Assembly: GCA_003212395.1 (NCBI GenBank)
Contig: QCPU01000001.1
Span: forward strand, 62,001 to 126,000
Direction of reading: 5' to 3'
Origin: Prochlorococcus sp. AG-442-B03
GTDB lineage: Bacteria > Cyanobacteriota > Cyanobacteriia > PCC-6307 > Cyanobiaceae
Length of the DNA: 64,000 bases
The notes beneath the pieces are model-generated. The model was not told the origin of the DNA and did not search any database. It was given only the letters and a program-made list of their open reading frames with translations. Positions 52,992 through 62,542 of this stretch are shown here, in pieces. The position numbers and the translations under genes are program-made. Each line of letters opens with the position of its first letter. The stretch's first letter is position 1.

Positions 52992-54413
52992 ATGGCTAAA
53001 GAAGCATTAATAGTCAAAACAACTCCTCTGCCTCAAAGTAGAATCTCATTTGAATTAGAAATACCATCTGAGACATGCAAAACTTGTGTGAATGAAACAA
53101 TCAGTTCTATCAGTCGTTCGGCTAAAATTCCGGGATTTAGACTTGGTAAAATTCCCAAACAAGTCTTAATCCAAAGGATTGGCATAACACAATTACATGC
53201 TTCTGCTCTAGAAAAAATTATTGATAAATCATGGCAAGAAGCGTTAAAAATAAAATCTATAGAGCCACTAAGTGAGCCAGAATTGGTAGATGGATTTGAA
53301 TCTTTACTTGCAAAGTTTAGTCCTGAAAAATCACTTAAGGTTACTCTTCAAACTGATGTTGCCCCAGAATTAAAACTTAAAAAATCCAAAGGACTAAGTG
53401 TTGAAATATCAAAAACAAAGTTTGATCCTAAGTCAATAGATGAAGCGCTAGAAAAATCTAGAAATCAGTTTGCAAATATTATTCCAGTTACCAATAGAGC
53501 AGCAAAATTAGGAGATATTGCTGTAGTTAGTTTCAAAGGAAAATATAAAGATTCTGGTAAAGAGATTGATGGTGGAACAAGTGAATCAATGGATCTTGAG
53601 TTAGAAAAGAACAAAATGATTCCCGGTTTCGTTGAGGGAATCGTAAAGATGAAAATTGGTGATACTAAAACACTTAACCTTAAATTTCCTGAAGATTATT
53701 CTCATGAGGATTCAAGAGGCAAAGAGGCAATCTTTGAAGTAAATCTTAAGGATCTTAAGGAAAAAGAATTGCCTGAACTTAATGACGATTTTGCAAAACA
53801 GTCTGGCAACAAAGAATCATTAAAAGAGTTAAAGAAAGATATTGAAAAGCAACTTAAAGACAATTTTGAAAAAACTCAAAAAGATATCAAAATTGAAGCT
53901 TTACTAGATGCCTTAACAAACGAATTAGTTGCTGAAATTCCAAAATCTATGGTTGATATAGAAGTGAGGAATAATATTGAACAAACCGCTCAAAGATTTG
54001 CTCAACAAGGTCTTGATGTTAAATCCACTTTCACTCCGGAATTAGTTAAGTCATTAGCAGAGTCCACAAGGCCTCAGGCTGAAAAAAATGTTCAAAGAAA
54101 TTTAGCTTTAAAAGCATTAGCTGAAACAGAAAACATAAAAGTCAAGAAAGATGAAATTGATTTAAAAATGAAAGATTATGAAGATGCAATCTCTCAATCT
54201 TCAAAACAAATAGATATTAAAAAATTAACAGAAGTAATAACTAACGATTTACTCAAAGAAAAATTAATAATTTGGCTTGAAGAAAATTCTGAAGTAAAAG
54301 AAAAAACTACAAAAACTTCTAAAGCTAACAAAACCTCCAAAACAACAAAAGCCACAAAAACTACAAAAGCCACAAAAACTACAAAAACTAAAAATCAAAA
54401 AGAAAAAAAATAA
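52992..54413 (+). CDS. tig: Trigger factor
   Basis: Trigger factor is the ribosome-bound chaperone and peptidyl-prolyl isomerase. The 473 residues show the N-terminal ribosome-binding domain with GFRLGKIPKQVLIQRIG (the GFRxGxxP signature), the FKBP-type domain (GDIAVVSFKGKYKDSGKEID; IPGFVEGIVKMKIGDTKTLN) and the helical C-domain. The protein ends in an unusual 40-residue tail built only of Lys, Thr, Ser, Ala and Asn, encoded in part by an 18 bp tandem repeat. It is followed 65 bp later by clpP. Confidence 0.96.
   Translation: MAKEALIVKTTPLPQSRISFELEIPSETCKTCVNETISSISRSAKIPGFRLGKIPKQVLIQRIGITQLHASALEKIIDKSWQEALKIKSIEPLSEPELVDGFESLLAKFSPEKSLKVTLQTDVAPELKLKKSKGLSVEISKTKFDPKSIDEALEKSRNQFANIIPVTNRAAKLGDIAVVSFKGKYKDSGKEIDGGTSESMDLELEKNKMIPGFVEGIVKMKIGDTKTLNLKFPEDYSHEDSRGKEAIFEVNLKDLKEKELPELNDDFAKQSGNKESLKELKKDIEKQLKDNFEKTQKDIKIEALLDALTNELVAEIPKSMVDIEVRNNIEQTAQRFAQQGLDVKSTFTPELVKSLAESTRPQAEKNVQRNLALKALAETENIKVKKDEIDLKMKDYEDAISQSSKQIDIKKLTEVITNDLLKEKLIIWLEENSEVKEKTTKTSKANKTSKTTKATKTTKATKTTKTKNQKEKK
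54345..54389 (+). repeat. 18 bp tandem repeat, 2.5 copies, in the 3' end of tig
   Basis: The unit ACAAAAGCCACAAAAACT occurs at 54345-54362 and again, identically, at 54363-54380, followed by a partial copy. It encodes a Thr-Lys-Ala-Thr-Lys-Thr pattern. Because the unit is a multiple of three, changes in copy number would lengthen or shorten the tail without frameshift. Confidence 0.9.
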
Positions 54414-54478
54414 TTTATGAAATTTCCTACTAATTAAACAAAAACCCCTTAAATTATTTATAGGACGAAAACTAATTT

Positions 54479-55123
54479 GTGAACTCAGAAAAAAAACATT
54501 TAATCCAAAGCTCAATAAGTTCTTACGAAAGTAATAATAAAACTATTGCTGCTGTTCCTACCGTTATAGAACAATCAGGTAGAGGAGAAAGAGCTTTTGA
54601 TATATATTCAAGACTATTGAGAGAGAGAATAATTTTTTTAGGTACTGGAATTAATGATCAAGTATCTGATTCACTTGTTGCACAATTATTATTTCTTGAA
54701 GCTGAAGATCCCGAAAAAGACATACAAATATATATCAATTCTCCTGGAGGCTCAGTAACTGCAGGAATGGCCATATACGATACCATGCAACAAATATCCC
54801 CTGATGTAGTGACAATATGCTTTGGTGTTGCGGCAAGTATGGGGGCATTTCTACTTTCTGGAGGAGCAAAGGGGAAAAGATTGGCTTTACCTAATTCTAG
54901 GATTATGATTCATCAACCTCTGGGAGGTGCACAAGGTCAAGCAGTAGAGATTGAAATACAAGCTAAAGAAATACTTTTTCTCAAGAAAACATTAAATTCG
55001 CTTTTAGCAGAACATACTGGTCAACCTTTAGAAAAAATAAATGAAGATACAGAAAGAGATTATTTTTTATCTCCCTCAGAAGCAGTCGAATATGGATTAA
55101 TTGATAAAGTTATCAAAAAATGA
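54479..55123 (+). CDS. clpP: ATP-dependent Clp protease proteolytic subunit ClpP
   Basis: ClpP forms the 14-mer peptidase chamber used by ClpX or ClpC. The 214-residue protein has the catalytic Ser120 in [14 protein letters not shown] and His145 in [14 protein letters not shown], with the Asp later (about 194, in TERDYFLSP). The start is GTG at 54479. It lies between tig and clpX, 104 bp before clpX, so this is the ClpP that pairs with ClpX. Cyanobacteria carry several ClpP paralogues and one inactive ClpR; this one has all catalytic residues. Confidence 0.96.
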   Translation: MNSEKKHLIQSSISSYESNNKTIAAVPTVIEQSGRGERAFDIYSRLLRERIIFLGTGINDQVSDSLVAQLLFLEAEDPEKDIQIYINSPGGSVTAGMAIYDTMQQISPDVVTICFGVAASMGAFLLSGGAKGKRLALPNSRIMIHQPLGGAQGQAVEIEIQAKEILFLKKTLNSLLAEHTGQPLEKINEDTERDYFLSPSEAVEYGLIDKVIKK

Positions 55124-55227
55124 CAAGGGATACTTATTTTTTAAGAATATGATGACGAATCGATATTTATAAGCAATCCTAGTGAATAGGGAATATTCAA
55201 CACCTTTCACTTTAAAACTTATAATCG

Positions 55228-56595
55228 ATGGCTAAATTCGACGCCCATCTTAAATGTTCATTTTGTGGGAAATCACAAGACCAAGTAAGAAAGCTTATAG
55301 CTGGTCCTGGGGTTTATATCTGTGATGAGTGCATAGATCTTTGTAATGAAATTCTGGATGAAGAACTACTTGATAATCAAACGAATACAAACAACTCTCC
55401 GCAAGTAAAAAAGAAATTACCAACTGATAATCCAAAAAAATCTGTTCCTTTAGAATTAACCTCCATTCCTAAGCCATTAGAAATTAAAAGTTTTCTAGAT
55501 AATCAAGTTGTTGGACAAGAATCTGCAAAAAAAATATTATCAGTAGCGGTATATAATCACTACAAACGATTAGCTTGGAAAGTTAAAGAAGATAGTACAA
55601 ATAACAATTCAACAGATTCACAAGCAACTAAATTACAAAAATCAAACATTTTACTCATCGGCCCTACTGGAAGTGGAAAAACATTATTGGCGCAAACTTT
55701 AGCAGAGTTTCTAGATGTTCCTTTTGCAGTAGCTGATGCAACGACTTTGACAGAAGCTGGATATGTTGGGGAGGATGTTGAAAACATACTTTTAAGACTT
55801 CTACAGAAATCAGAAATGAATGTAGAACTAGCTCAAAAAGGAATTATTTATATTGATGAAATAGATAAAATTGCGAGAAAAAGCGAGAATCCTTCAATTA
55901 CTAGAGATGTCTCTGGTGAAGGAGTACAGCAAGCATTATTAAAAATGCTTGAAGGAACAATTGCTAATGTGCCACCACAAGGCGGAAGAAAACATCCATA
56001 TCATGACTGCATCCAAATTGATACTAGTCAAATATTATTTATTTGCGGGGGGGCTTTTATAGGTTTAGAGGATATCGTTCAAAAGCGGATGGGTAAAAAC
56101 TCCATAGGATTTACCACCAATTCAGATCAAAACAAAGTTGATACAAAAAAAATAGTAGACCCAAGAGATTCCCTGAAAAATTTAGAATTAGATGACTTAG
56201 TGAAATATGGACTAATTCCAGAATTTATTGGAAGAATTCCGGTTTGTGCTGTATTAGATCGTCTTACTAAAGAGACTTTAGAATCTATCCTAACTGAACC
56301 AAGAGATGCACTAGTAAAGCAATTCAAAACTTTGCTAAGTATGGATAATGTTGAATTATCATTTGAACCCGATTCAGTTGAAGCGATAGCAAATGAAGCA
56401 TATAAAAGAAAAACAGGAGCAAGAGCATTAAGATCAATAATTGAAGAACTAATGCTTGATATAATGTACACTTTGCCTTCTGAAGAAAATGTAAAAGAAT
56501 TCACAATTACGAAAAAAATGGTAGAAAATTTGTTCTCATCTAAAATTGTTAAACTACCTTCAGGATCAAAAAGAATCATTAAAGAGTCTGCATAA
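55228..56595 (+). CDS. clpX: Clp protease ATPase subunit ClpX
   Basis: ClpX unfolds tagged substrates, including SsrA-tagged ones, and feeds them to ClpP. The 455-residue protein begins with a zinc-binding domain (Cys10, Cys13, Cys32, Cys35 in CSFCGKS and CDECIDLC), then the AAA+ domain with Walker [31 protein letters not shown], Walker [13 protein letters not shown] and the [15 protein letters not shown] sensor region. The ClpP-docking loop IGF is seen as SIGFTT. It follows clpP by 104 bp. Standard length is 424, the extra being a linker near residue 50-75. Confidence 0.97.
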   Translation: MAKFDAHLKCSFCGKSQDQVRKLIAGPGVYICDECIDLCNEILDEELLDNQTNTNNSPQVKKKLPTDNPKKSVPLELTSIPKPLEIKSFLDNQVVGQESAKKILSVAVYNHYKRLAWKVKEDSTNNNSTDSQATKLQKSNILLIGPTGSGKTLLAQTLAEFLDVPFAVADATTLTEAGYVGEDVENILLRLLQKSEMNVELAQKGIIYIDEIDKIARKSENPSITRDVSGEGVQQALLKMLEGTIANVPPQGGRKHPYHDCIQIDTSQILFICGGAFIGLEDIVQKRMGKNSIGFTTNSDQNKVDTKKIVDPRDSLKNLELDDLVKYGLIPEFIGRIPVCAVLDRLTKETLESILTEPRDALVKQFKTLLSMDNVELSFEPDSVEAIANEAYKRKTGARALRSIIEELMLDIMYTLPSEENVKEFTITKKMVENLFSSKIVKLPSGSKRIIKESA

Positions 56596-56652
56596 AATTA
56601 GAGTTTAATTGTTTTAATTTAATCCCGAATTTTTCTAATTAATGAAAAATAA

Positions 56653-58416
56653 ATGCCAAATATACATAAGCCTTTTCATCAAAAATATAGACCCAACAAC
56701 TTAGACGAACTGGTTGGGCAAAAATTTATATCAATAACACTAAAGCAAGCACTATTAACAAAAAAAATTGCTCCTGCATATCTTTTTAATGGTCCAAGAG
56801 GCACTGGAAAAACATCAAGTGCAAGAATATTTGCAAAATCTTTAAACTGTCAGGCATTCGACCAACCTACGATAAATCCTTGTTGTAAATGTGACTTATG
56901 TAGACAAATTACAGATGGTAACGCTCTAGATATTATCGAGATAGATGCCGCATCAAATACAGGAGTAGAAAATATAAGAGAAATTATAGAAAGAGCGAGA
57001 TTTGCACCTACTCAAGCAAGATGGAAAGTATACGTTATTGATGAATGTCATATGCTTTCAACGGCAGCTTCAAATGCTTTACTAAAAACTATTGAAGAAC
57101 CACCCTCAAGAGTTGTATTTATCCTTGCGACAACAAATCCTGAGAGAGTATTAAATACAATACAAAGTAGATGTCAAAAATTTGATTTTAGAAGAATAAG
57201 CCCCAATGACATTTTTCAACACTTATCAGAAATAGCAGAAAAAGAATCCATTGAGTATGAAGTTCAGGCGTTAAAAATGATTGCAAAAAGATCTAATGGA
57301 GGCATGAGAGATGCACAAAGCCTCCTTGAACAACTAAATCTTTTACCAGAAGGTATAACAATTAATAATATCCAAAACCTACTAGGAGAAGTATCAGAAA
57401 TTGAATTAACAAATCTGCTTCAATCATTGGTTGAGAATAATCCTGAGTCATTAATTATCACCTGCAACAAATTATATGATGGTGGAAACGAACCCCTTCA
57501 AATAATTATTGGATTATTAAATATAACAAGAGATCTTCTACTTCACACTACAAATAATAAATATTCAGACCTTTATTATACCTCTGATGAATTTCAAGAT
57601 GAATTGGGTAAAATCTCAAAAAGAATAAATAAATCAACAATAATTAAATGGCATAATAATCTGAGGAATATTGAATATCAAATCAAAACAAGTGATAATC
57701 CAAGGCTTTGGTTTGAAATACATTTAACTGGCCTTCTTGAGAATCAAGAGATAAATACTTTTGAAAATAAGCTAAAAAGTAAAAGTAATGGGACTCAGGA
57801 GAAGCATGAAAGCATAAAAAGAATTGAAATAATTAATAAAGAAAATATTGCTAATGAAATTCAAAAAACAAGTATCAAAAAGGAGATAAGCCAAGAGGAA
57901 TTGATTGAAAAAAAAGACGAAAAATTAGAAAAATTTGACGTTCTCAGAAAAGAAAGTATGGCAAATATTTCTGACAATAACCAAAATAATCCTGGATCCA
58001 ATAATTTAAAAGATAAATGGGAATTAATTCTTTCTAAATTAGAGTTACCATCAACAAGAATGTTACTTTCACAACAAGCCGAACTTGAAAGTTTTAATTC
58101 GGAGAAAATCACAATCGCATTATCTCCAAACTGGGGAAATATGATAAAGAGTAGAAAAGTTTTAATTGAAAATACAGTAAAAAAGATATTTGGAGATCAA
58201 ATAATACTTAATTTTTCAATCAAAGAACTAACTAAAAGTAGCCCAACAAACACTCCAAAAATAACCCAAAATGAAGTAAAGAATTTGAAACCAATAAAAA
58301 AAACAGACCCAAAAACTAATTCATCAACCAAAATATCTAACGAGGAAACTTACGATGATAGTTCAAAAAACTTAGCAAATTTTTTTAATGGGGAAATTAT
58401 AGATCTTGATGAATAA
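56653..58416 (+). CDS. dnaX: DNA polymerase III subunits gamma/tau
   Basis: DnaX is the clamp-loader ATPase and, in the full tau form, ties two polymerase cores to the helicase. The 587 residues have Walker A GPRGTGKTS (47-55), a four-cysteine zinc module (CCKCDLC), Walker B VIDECHML, TTNPERVLNTIQSRCQKF and domain III ending near residue 370 (LWFEIHLTGLLE). Beyond residue 375 the sequence is charged and low in complexity, then a tau-like domain from about 455. An A8 run at codons 419-421 lies in the low-complexity link; slippage there would end the protein within about 10 codons. No intein is present. Confidence 0.95.
   Translation: MPNIHKPFHQKYRPNNLDELVGQKFISITLKQALLTKKIAPAYLFNGPRGTGKTSSARIFAKSLNCQAFDQPTINPCCKCDLCRQITDGNALDIIEIDAASNTGVENIREIIERARFAPTQARWKVYVIDECHMLSTAASNALLKTIEEPPSRVVFILATTNPERVLNTIQSRCQKFDFRRISPNDIFQHLSEIAEKESIEYEVQALKMIAKRSNGGMRDAQSLLEQLNLLPEGITINNIQNLLGEVSEIELTNLLQSLVENNPESLIITCNKLYDGGNEPLQIIIGLLNITRDLLLHTTNNKYSDLYYTSDEFQDELGKISKRINKSTIIKWHNNLRNIEYQIKTSDNPRLWFEIHLTGLLENQEINTFENKLKSKSNGTQEKHESIKRIEIINKENIANEIQKTSIKKEISQEELIEKKDEKLEKFDVLRKESMANISDNNQNNPGSNNLKDKWELILSKLELPSTRMLLSQQAELESFNSEKITIALSPNWGNMIKSRKVLIENTVKKIFGDQIILNFSIKELTKSSPTNTPKITQNEVKNLKPIKKTDPKTNSSTKISNEETYDDSSKNLANFFNGEIIDLDE
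57908..57915 (+). other. A8 slippage-prone tract in dnaX
   Basis: Eight adenines within codons 419-421 of dnaX. Adding one base leads to TGA after 428 codons; losing one leads to TAG after 424 codons. Both would give a protein made of domains I-III only, like the gamma subunit. Confidence 0.45.
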
Positions 58417-58417
58417 A

Positions 58418-59719
58418 TTAAACTCCAGTATGAAGAGTTTTTCGCCAGAGTATCTTTTTGGGGAAAATAGACATCTTTATTGTTACCCAAGGGATTACTA
58501 AAAACCAATGTGATAAATAAAAAACCGATAAAAATACCATGAAAAAATTGCTTTTTTGCAATACAGGTACTTCGCTTTTACAGGAAGAACCGTACCAAAA
58601 AGCAATTCCAGATAACATAAAAGCTGTAAATGAAATAGGCCAGTAAATTGGTGAATCTAATAAAGCAATACTGAAAACTAAATCAAAAATAGAAATGATT
58701 GGTAGTGCATATTGCAAGATAAAAAAGTAAGTTAAATCAAATTTCTGCAAATAATCAATTTTATTAGTAAATAATTGATCCCCATAATCAAAGAATCTTT
58801 GCAAACCCCCCTCTGCCCATCTTTGTCTTTGCGCTAATAAAGCATTTAGATTCTCAACTGCTTCCTCCATGACTGGAGGATCCCATAAGATTCCAATTCT
58901 AGATTTTGATAGTAATAATCTTAAACTCAAATCAAGATCATCTGTAACTGTATCTTCATTAAAAGAACCACATGCCAATAATGTTTCTTTCTTAATTAAT
59001 TGGCCATTTCCCCTTAATTCAGAAACTCCAGCAACTGATAATCTTCCATATTGAAAAATTGCATCCATGGCCATCTCCATTGACTGACAGGAAGTTAAAA
59101 AATTCTTACTTACATTATTTACTGATTTTCTTAGTTGAACTGCAGACCAATCACCTTCTTCTACAAAACTAAATAATCTTATCAAAGAATCTTGTTTTAA
59201 TTCAGCATCAGCATCCAAAACTAATAACCATTCACCATGAGTAAACTTCAAGGCATAATTCAAAGCTCCTGACTTTCCTCCTCCTGCATTTGGAGAACGA
59301 CTTACGACTTTTAGCTTGTCATATTGTCTAGATAATCGATCTAAAATTAAAGGCGTCTTATCAGAACTGCCATCATCGATTATGTAAATATTTAATTTAT
59401 TTGTTGGATAATCTAAACTAAATAATCTTTCAACTAATCTTGCTATAACGTTCTCCTCATCTCTGGCTGCGACTAAAATATCAAGCACGGGTAACTCTTT
59501 ATTGCTAATTCTTCTGCTTACATTATTTAAAAAGGTATTCCTTTTGAAATTTCTAGAAATAACTATTAATCCGTAGAGAACAATCACAAAGGAAAGTGTC
59601 AATATAAGGTAAAAGAAACTTGCGATATTGTAAGCATGAGGAATAAAAGCTACTAAAAAACAAGCACTAAGAAATATAAACGACTTTAATCTTCGATTTT
59701 TATAAAAACCCTTACTCAT
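58418..59719 (-). CDS. Family 2 glycosyltransferase, processive membrane type
   Basis: A 433-residue membrane glycosyltransferase of the cellulose/hyaluronan synthase-like group. Two N-terminal membrane segments (FIFLSACFLVAFIPHAY; IASFFYLILTLSFVIVLYG), then the GT-A domain with IIDDGSSDKTP, LVLDADAEL (DxD), VTDDLDLSLRLL, and the QRQRWAEGG motif that marks processive enzymes, then two or three more C-terminal membrane segments. The sugar donor and product are not evident. It starts 27 bp after the SpoIID-domain gene on the same strand and ends 1 bp from the dnaX stop. Confidence 0.9.
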   Translation of the reverse strand: MSKGFYKNRRLKSFIFLSACFLVAFIPHAYNIASFFYLILTLSFVIVLYGLIVISRNFKRNTFLNNVSRRISNKELPVLDILVAARDEENVIARLVERLFSLDYPTNKLNIYIIDDGSSDKTPLILDRLSRQYDKLKVVSRSPNAGGGKSGALNYALKFTHGEWLLVLDADAELKQDSLIRLFSFVEEGDWSAVQLRKSVNNVSKNFLTSCQSMEMAMDAIFQYGRLSVAGVSELRGNGQLIKKETLLACGSFNEDTVTDDLDLSLRLLLSKSRIGILWDPPVMEEAVENLNALLAQRQRWAEGGLQRFFDYGDQLFTNKIDYLQKFDLTYFFILQYALPIISIFDLVFSIALLDSPIYWPISFTAFMLSGIAFWYGSSCKSEVPVLQKSNFFMVFLSVFYLSHWFLVIPWVTIKMSIFPKKILWRKTLHTGV

Positions 59720-59746
59720 AAAAGTAAATTTTTAATTACTTAACTT

Positions 59747-61285
59747 TCACTGAGACAATATCTCAATTTTTTTCAGTTTTGCATCTCGATAGTAATGATT
59801 CAATATTTGTTCATAAGAGAATCCTAATTTAGCCATTTCAATTGCTCCTGACTGAGATAAACCTACACCATGACCGAAGCCTCCTCCTCTCAAAAGCCAT
59901 AAATCATCATTTAATTTATTAATAGTAAACAAATTACTAGGTATAAAATTTAATACCCTTCGAATATCATCTTTAACAAGAACAATAGATTTATTACTTT
60001 TATCCGTTTTTATTTCCAATTTTGTCACTCTGCCACTAGACCCACGTTCAATAGAATTTAAATTCAAAACATCTTCATTAGTATTTATAAGTTTGTTTTT
60101 AATTAACTTTTCCTTAATTTCAAAACTAGAAATTTTCTTATTCCATCGAAAAAGAGAATGATTAGTACCATAAAACTGTTCTTTATCAAAATCTAAAAAA
60201 TTATTTAAATCAGATTCATTGGCAATTGGAAGTTTAAAAATTTTATTTAATGATTTAGAACCATCAATCATTGACTTGAAATAAGAATAATCTTGAATTT
60301 GCCAAGACTCTCCTGCAGTAGCAGATACGCCTCCATTAGAACCATGGTAAAAAGCATTTATTGGTTTATTTCCATAAGTTAGGATTAAATTTGAAGTTGC
60401 TTCTATAGCTTGTTGTACTTTTTTATTTATAATTTTATGAGGCTTATAAACTTGACATTGAGTGGTGACACATAAATGATATTTATCCATATTAAATCTA
60501 TCAGAATTAAAAATTCCCCAAGTTCTTGCTATAACTGCTTGTGCCTTTAGTGCCTCTAAAGGAGAATTCGGTCCAATTTCGTATGGCAAAACACCTGCCA
60601 AATAATCGTCAAACTCAATCTTTTGAACTAATGACCAAGTTCCATATGAATCTTTTATTAAGTAAAAATTTTTGCCAAAATTGACACCATTTATTTTTAT
60701 ATCCTCTTGAGCATAAATATATATAGGTCCTTCTAGTTTCATAAAATTATATTCACTTCTGAGAACAGGAGTAATTTGAAAATTTTTTATTTTTCTGAAA
60801 ATCTTATTTTTTAATTCAAACTCTGGAAGATCATCTTCATATGGAATCCATACTTCCCAATTTTTAGGGTACGCAACAGTCATCTCATATCCTTTATCTT
60901 TAAGTTTTTCTGCTTGTTTTTTTGCTGATTCATAGCTAGCAAAAGGACCAAAAACAATTCTTTCAATTGTTTTTGGATTTTTGATGGGTATATCCACCCA
61001 AGAAATATTAATCTGTTTTGATTTATGTTTAATGCCATTAGACGATATCAGGTTTAAAAAACCTTTATCCGTAATAAAGGTTATATTCTTTTTTTTAGAA
61101 AAACTATCATTTTCTCCGCCTAAATATTGCTTTAGACCAATTAAAAAATTTCCTTTTTTAATTTCTGTATTGAGTTCAACCTTTAGCAATTCTTCTGCTT
61201 TTAAATTAGAAGTAAATTTAGTATTAGTTATGAAAAGAGAAATACAACCTAAAAATAAGTTTAAAAGTGCAAATTTAAGTTTCAT
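59747..61285 (-). CDS. Exported SpoIID/LytB-domain protein
   Basis: A 512-residue protein with a short N-terminal signal (FALLNLFLGCISLFITNT). A SPOR-like stretch (IVFGPFASYESAKKQAEKLK) is followed by the SpoIID domain: EFDDYLAGVLPYEIGPNSP, LEALKAQAVIARTWG, YHGSNGGVSATAGESW, and the closing GGGFGHGVGLSQSGAIEMAK. SpoIID proteins cleave glycan strands lacking stem peptides or activate amidases; in cyanobacteria they probably act in wall remodelling or heterocyst/division processes. It is upstream of the GT2 gene and divergent from rpmI. Confidence 0.92.
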   Translation of the reverse strand: MKLKFALLNLFLGCISLFITNTKFTSNLKAEELLKVELNTEIKKGNFLIGLKQYLGGENDSFSKKKNITFITDKGFLNLISSNGIKHKSKQINISWVDIPIKNPKTIERIVFGPFASYESAKKQAEKLKDKGYEMTVAYPKNWEVWIPYEDDLPEFELKNKIFRKIKNFQITPVLRSEYNFMKLEGPIYIYAQEDIKINGVNFGKNFYLIKDSYGTWSLVQKIEFDDYLAGVLPYEIGPNSPLEALKAQAVIARTWGIFNSDRFNMDKYHLCVTTQCQVYKPHKIINKKVQQAIEATSNLILTYGNKPINAFYHGSNGGVSATAGESWQIQDYSYFKSMIDGSKSLNKIFKLPIANESDLNNFLDFDKEQFYGTNHSLFRWNKKISSFEIKEKLIKNKLINTNEDVLNLNSIERGSSGRVTKLEIKTDKSNKSIVLVKDDIRRVLNFIPSNLFTINKLNDDLWLLRGGGFGHGVGLSQSGAIEMAKLGFSYEQILNHYYRDAKLKKIEILSQ

Positions 61286-61376
61286 AAGTTAGAACTTTCC
61301 TTATCAATTAAAAACTTTAATTTGCACCAATGCGTATAAAGGTTTAGATTATCCTAATTAAACACATTTGACTTAA

Positions 61377-61574
61377 ATGTCTAAACTAAAAACTCGTAAA
61401 TCAGCTGCCAAAAGATTTAAAGCTACTGCGACGGGTAAATTTATGAGAAGAAGAGCTTTCCATAATCATTTACTTGATCATAAAAGCTCAAAATTAAAAA
61501 GACATCTATCAACAAAAGCTGTAGTTGATGAAAGAGATGCTGATAATGTAAAATTAATGATTCCATACGCATAA
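61377..61574 (+). CDS. rpmI: 50S ribosomal protein L35
   Basis: A 65-residue, very basic ribosomal protein. The start [20 protein letters not shown] and [16 protein letters not shown] are typical of L35. It is followed 28 bp later by rplT, the usual partner, and is preceded by a 91 bp gap shared with the divergent SpoIID-domain gene. infC, which often precedes it in other bacteria, is elsewhere. Confidence 0.97.
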   Translation: MSKLKTRKSAAKRFKATATGKFMRRRAFHNHLLDHKSSKLKRHLSTKAVVDERDADNVKLMIPYA

Positions 61575-61602
61575 ATCTTTAACCAATTTTTATTAGATAT
61601 TC

Positions 61603-61950
61603 ATGGCACGCGTAAAAAGAGGCAACATAGCCAGAAAAAGAAGAAACAAAATCTTAAATCTTGCAAAAGGTTTCAGAGGTGGTAACAAAAATCTTTTCAG
61701 AACAGCAAATCAAAGAGTGATGAAAGCTCTTTGTAATGCTTATAGGGATAGAAGAAGAAGAAAAAGAGATTTTAGAAGACTTTGGATTTCTAGAATTAAC
61801 GCATCTGCAAGAATAAATGGAACAAACTACAGCAAGTTAATAAATGGGATGAAAAACTCAGAAATTATCATTAACAGAAAAATGCTTGCTCAATTAGCAT
61901 TAAACGACCCTAAGTGCTTTGAAAAAATTGTTTCTTCCGTTAGTAATTAA
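61603..61950 (+). CDS. rplT: 50S ribosomal protein L20
   Basis: L20 is an early-assembly 23S rRNA-binding protein. The 115-residue basic protein starts with the standard [18 protein letters not shown], has the long helix with [20 protein letters not shown] and the globular [19 protein letters not shown] part. In other bacteria L20 represses its own operon through a leader RNA; no such structure was identified here. Confidence 0.97.
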   Translation: MARVKRGNIARKRRNKILNLAKGFRGGNKNLFRTANQRVMKALCNAYRDRRRRKRDFRRLWISRINASARINGTNYSKLINGMKNSEIIINRKMLAQLALNDPKCFEKIVSSVSN

Positions 61951-61982
61951 AAAAAATATAATTTAAAAAGTAATTATAAATA

Positions 61983-62540
61983 ATGGAAATTTCTTCCTTT
62001 CAATCCTATTTAATAATTCTTTTTGTTGTATTAATAATAATTTCCATTTTTGTATTCAGACAATTTCTAAAAACAAGAAATGAAGAATTAAGTTTAGTAA
62101 AATTCGAGCAAACAGGTTTAGATTCTCTCACTAAAGCTACAGAATTATATGAATTTGGGTCTATTCAAATAAAAAAAAGATTATATCCAGAAGCAATTAA
62201 AACTTTTTTAAAAGCAATTGAAAATTATGAAAATGAACCAGATGAAGCTAAAGCGATAATAAATAACGCATTAGGATTTTCTTATGCTGCTCAAAATGAA
62301 TTTAAAAAAGCAATTAAATACTATAACTCTGCAATCAAATCACTCCCAGAATATCCTATAGCCCTAAATAACCTCGCATCAGCACAACAGCGTTTACTTG
62401 AGTATGACTTGGCATATGCAACATATCAAAAGGTTTTGGTGATAGATCCAAAAAACAAAACAGCAATAAAAAAAAGTAAAGAGTTAGAAAAAAGAAATAA
62501 TTACAAACCTTATAAAGGTATTAAAGATAAGGGATTCTAA
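61983..62540 (+). CDS. Membrane-anchored TPR-repeat protein
   Basis: A 185-residue protein with one N-terminal membrane helix ([17 protein letters not shown]) and then three TPR units: [40 protein letters not shown] and [20 protein letters not shown]. The domain faces the cytoplasm or lumen depending on topology, which is not clear. It is 32 bp after rplT and 2 bp before thiG, so it is translated from the same message as thiG. Its role is unknown. Confidence 0.88.
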   Translation: MEISSFQSYLIILFVVLIIISIFVFRQFLKTRNEELSLVKFEQTGLDSLTKATELYEFGSIQIKKRLYPEAIKTFLKAIENYENEPDEAKAIINNALGFSYAAQNEFKKAIKYYNSAIKSLPEYPIALNNLASAQQRLLEYDLAYATYQKVLVIDPKNKTAIKKSKELEKRNNYKPYKGIKDKGF

Positions 62541-62542
62541 AT

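Noticed and set aside
56127-56579. 150-codon open frame opposite clpX, and similar long antisense frames such as 44493-44885 and 2712-2951
   Set aside because: They lie wholly inside well-identified genes on the other strand and have Ser/Phe-rich composition typical of shadow frames.
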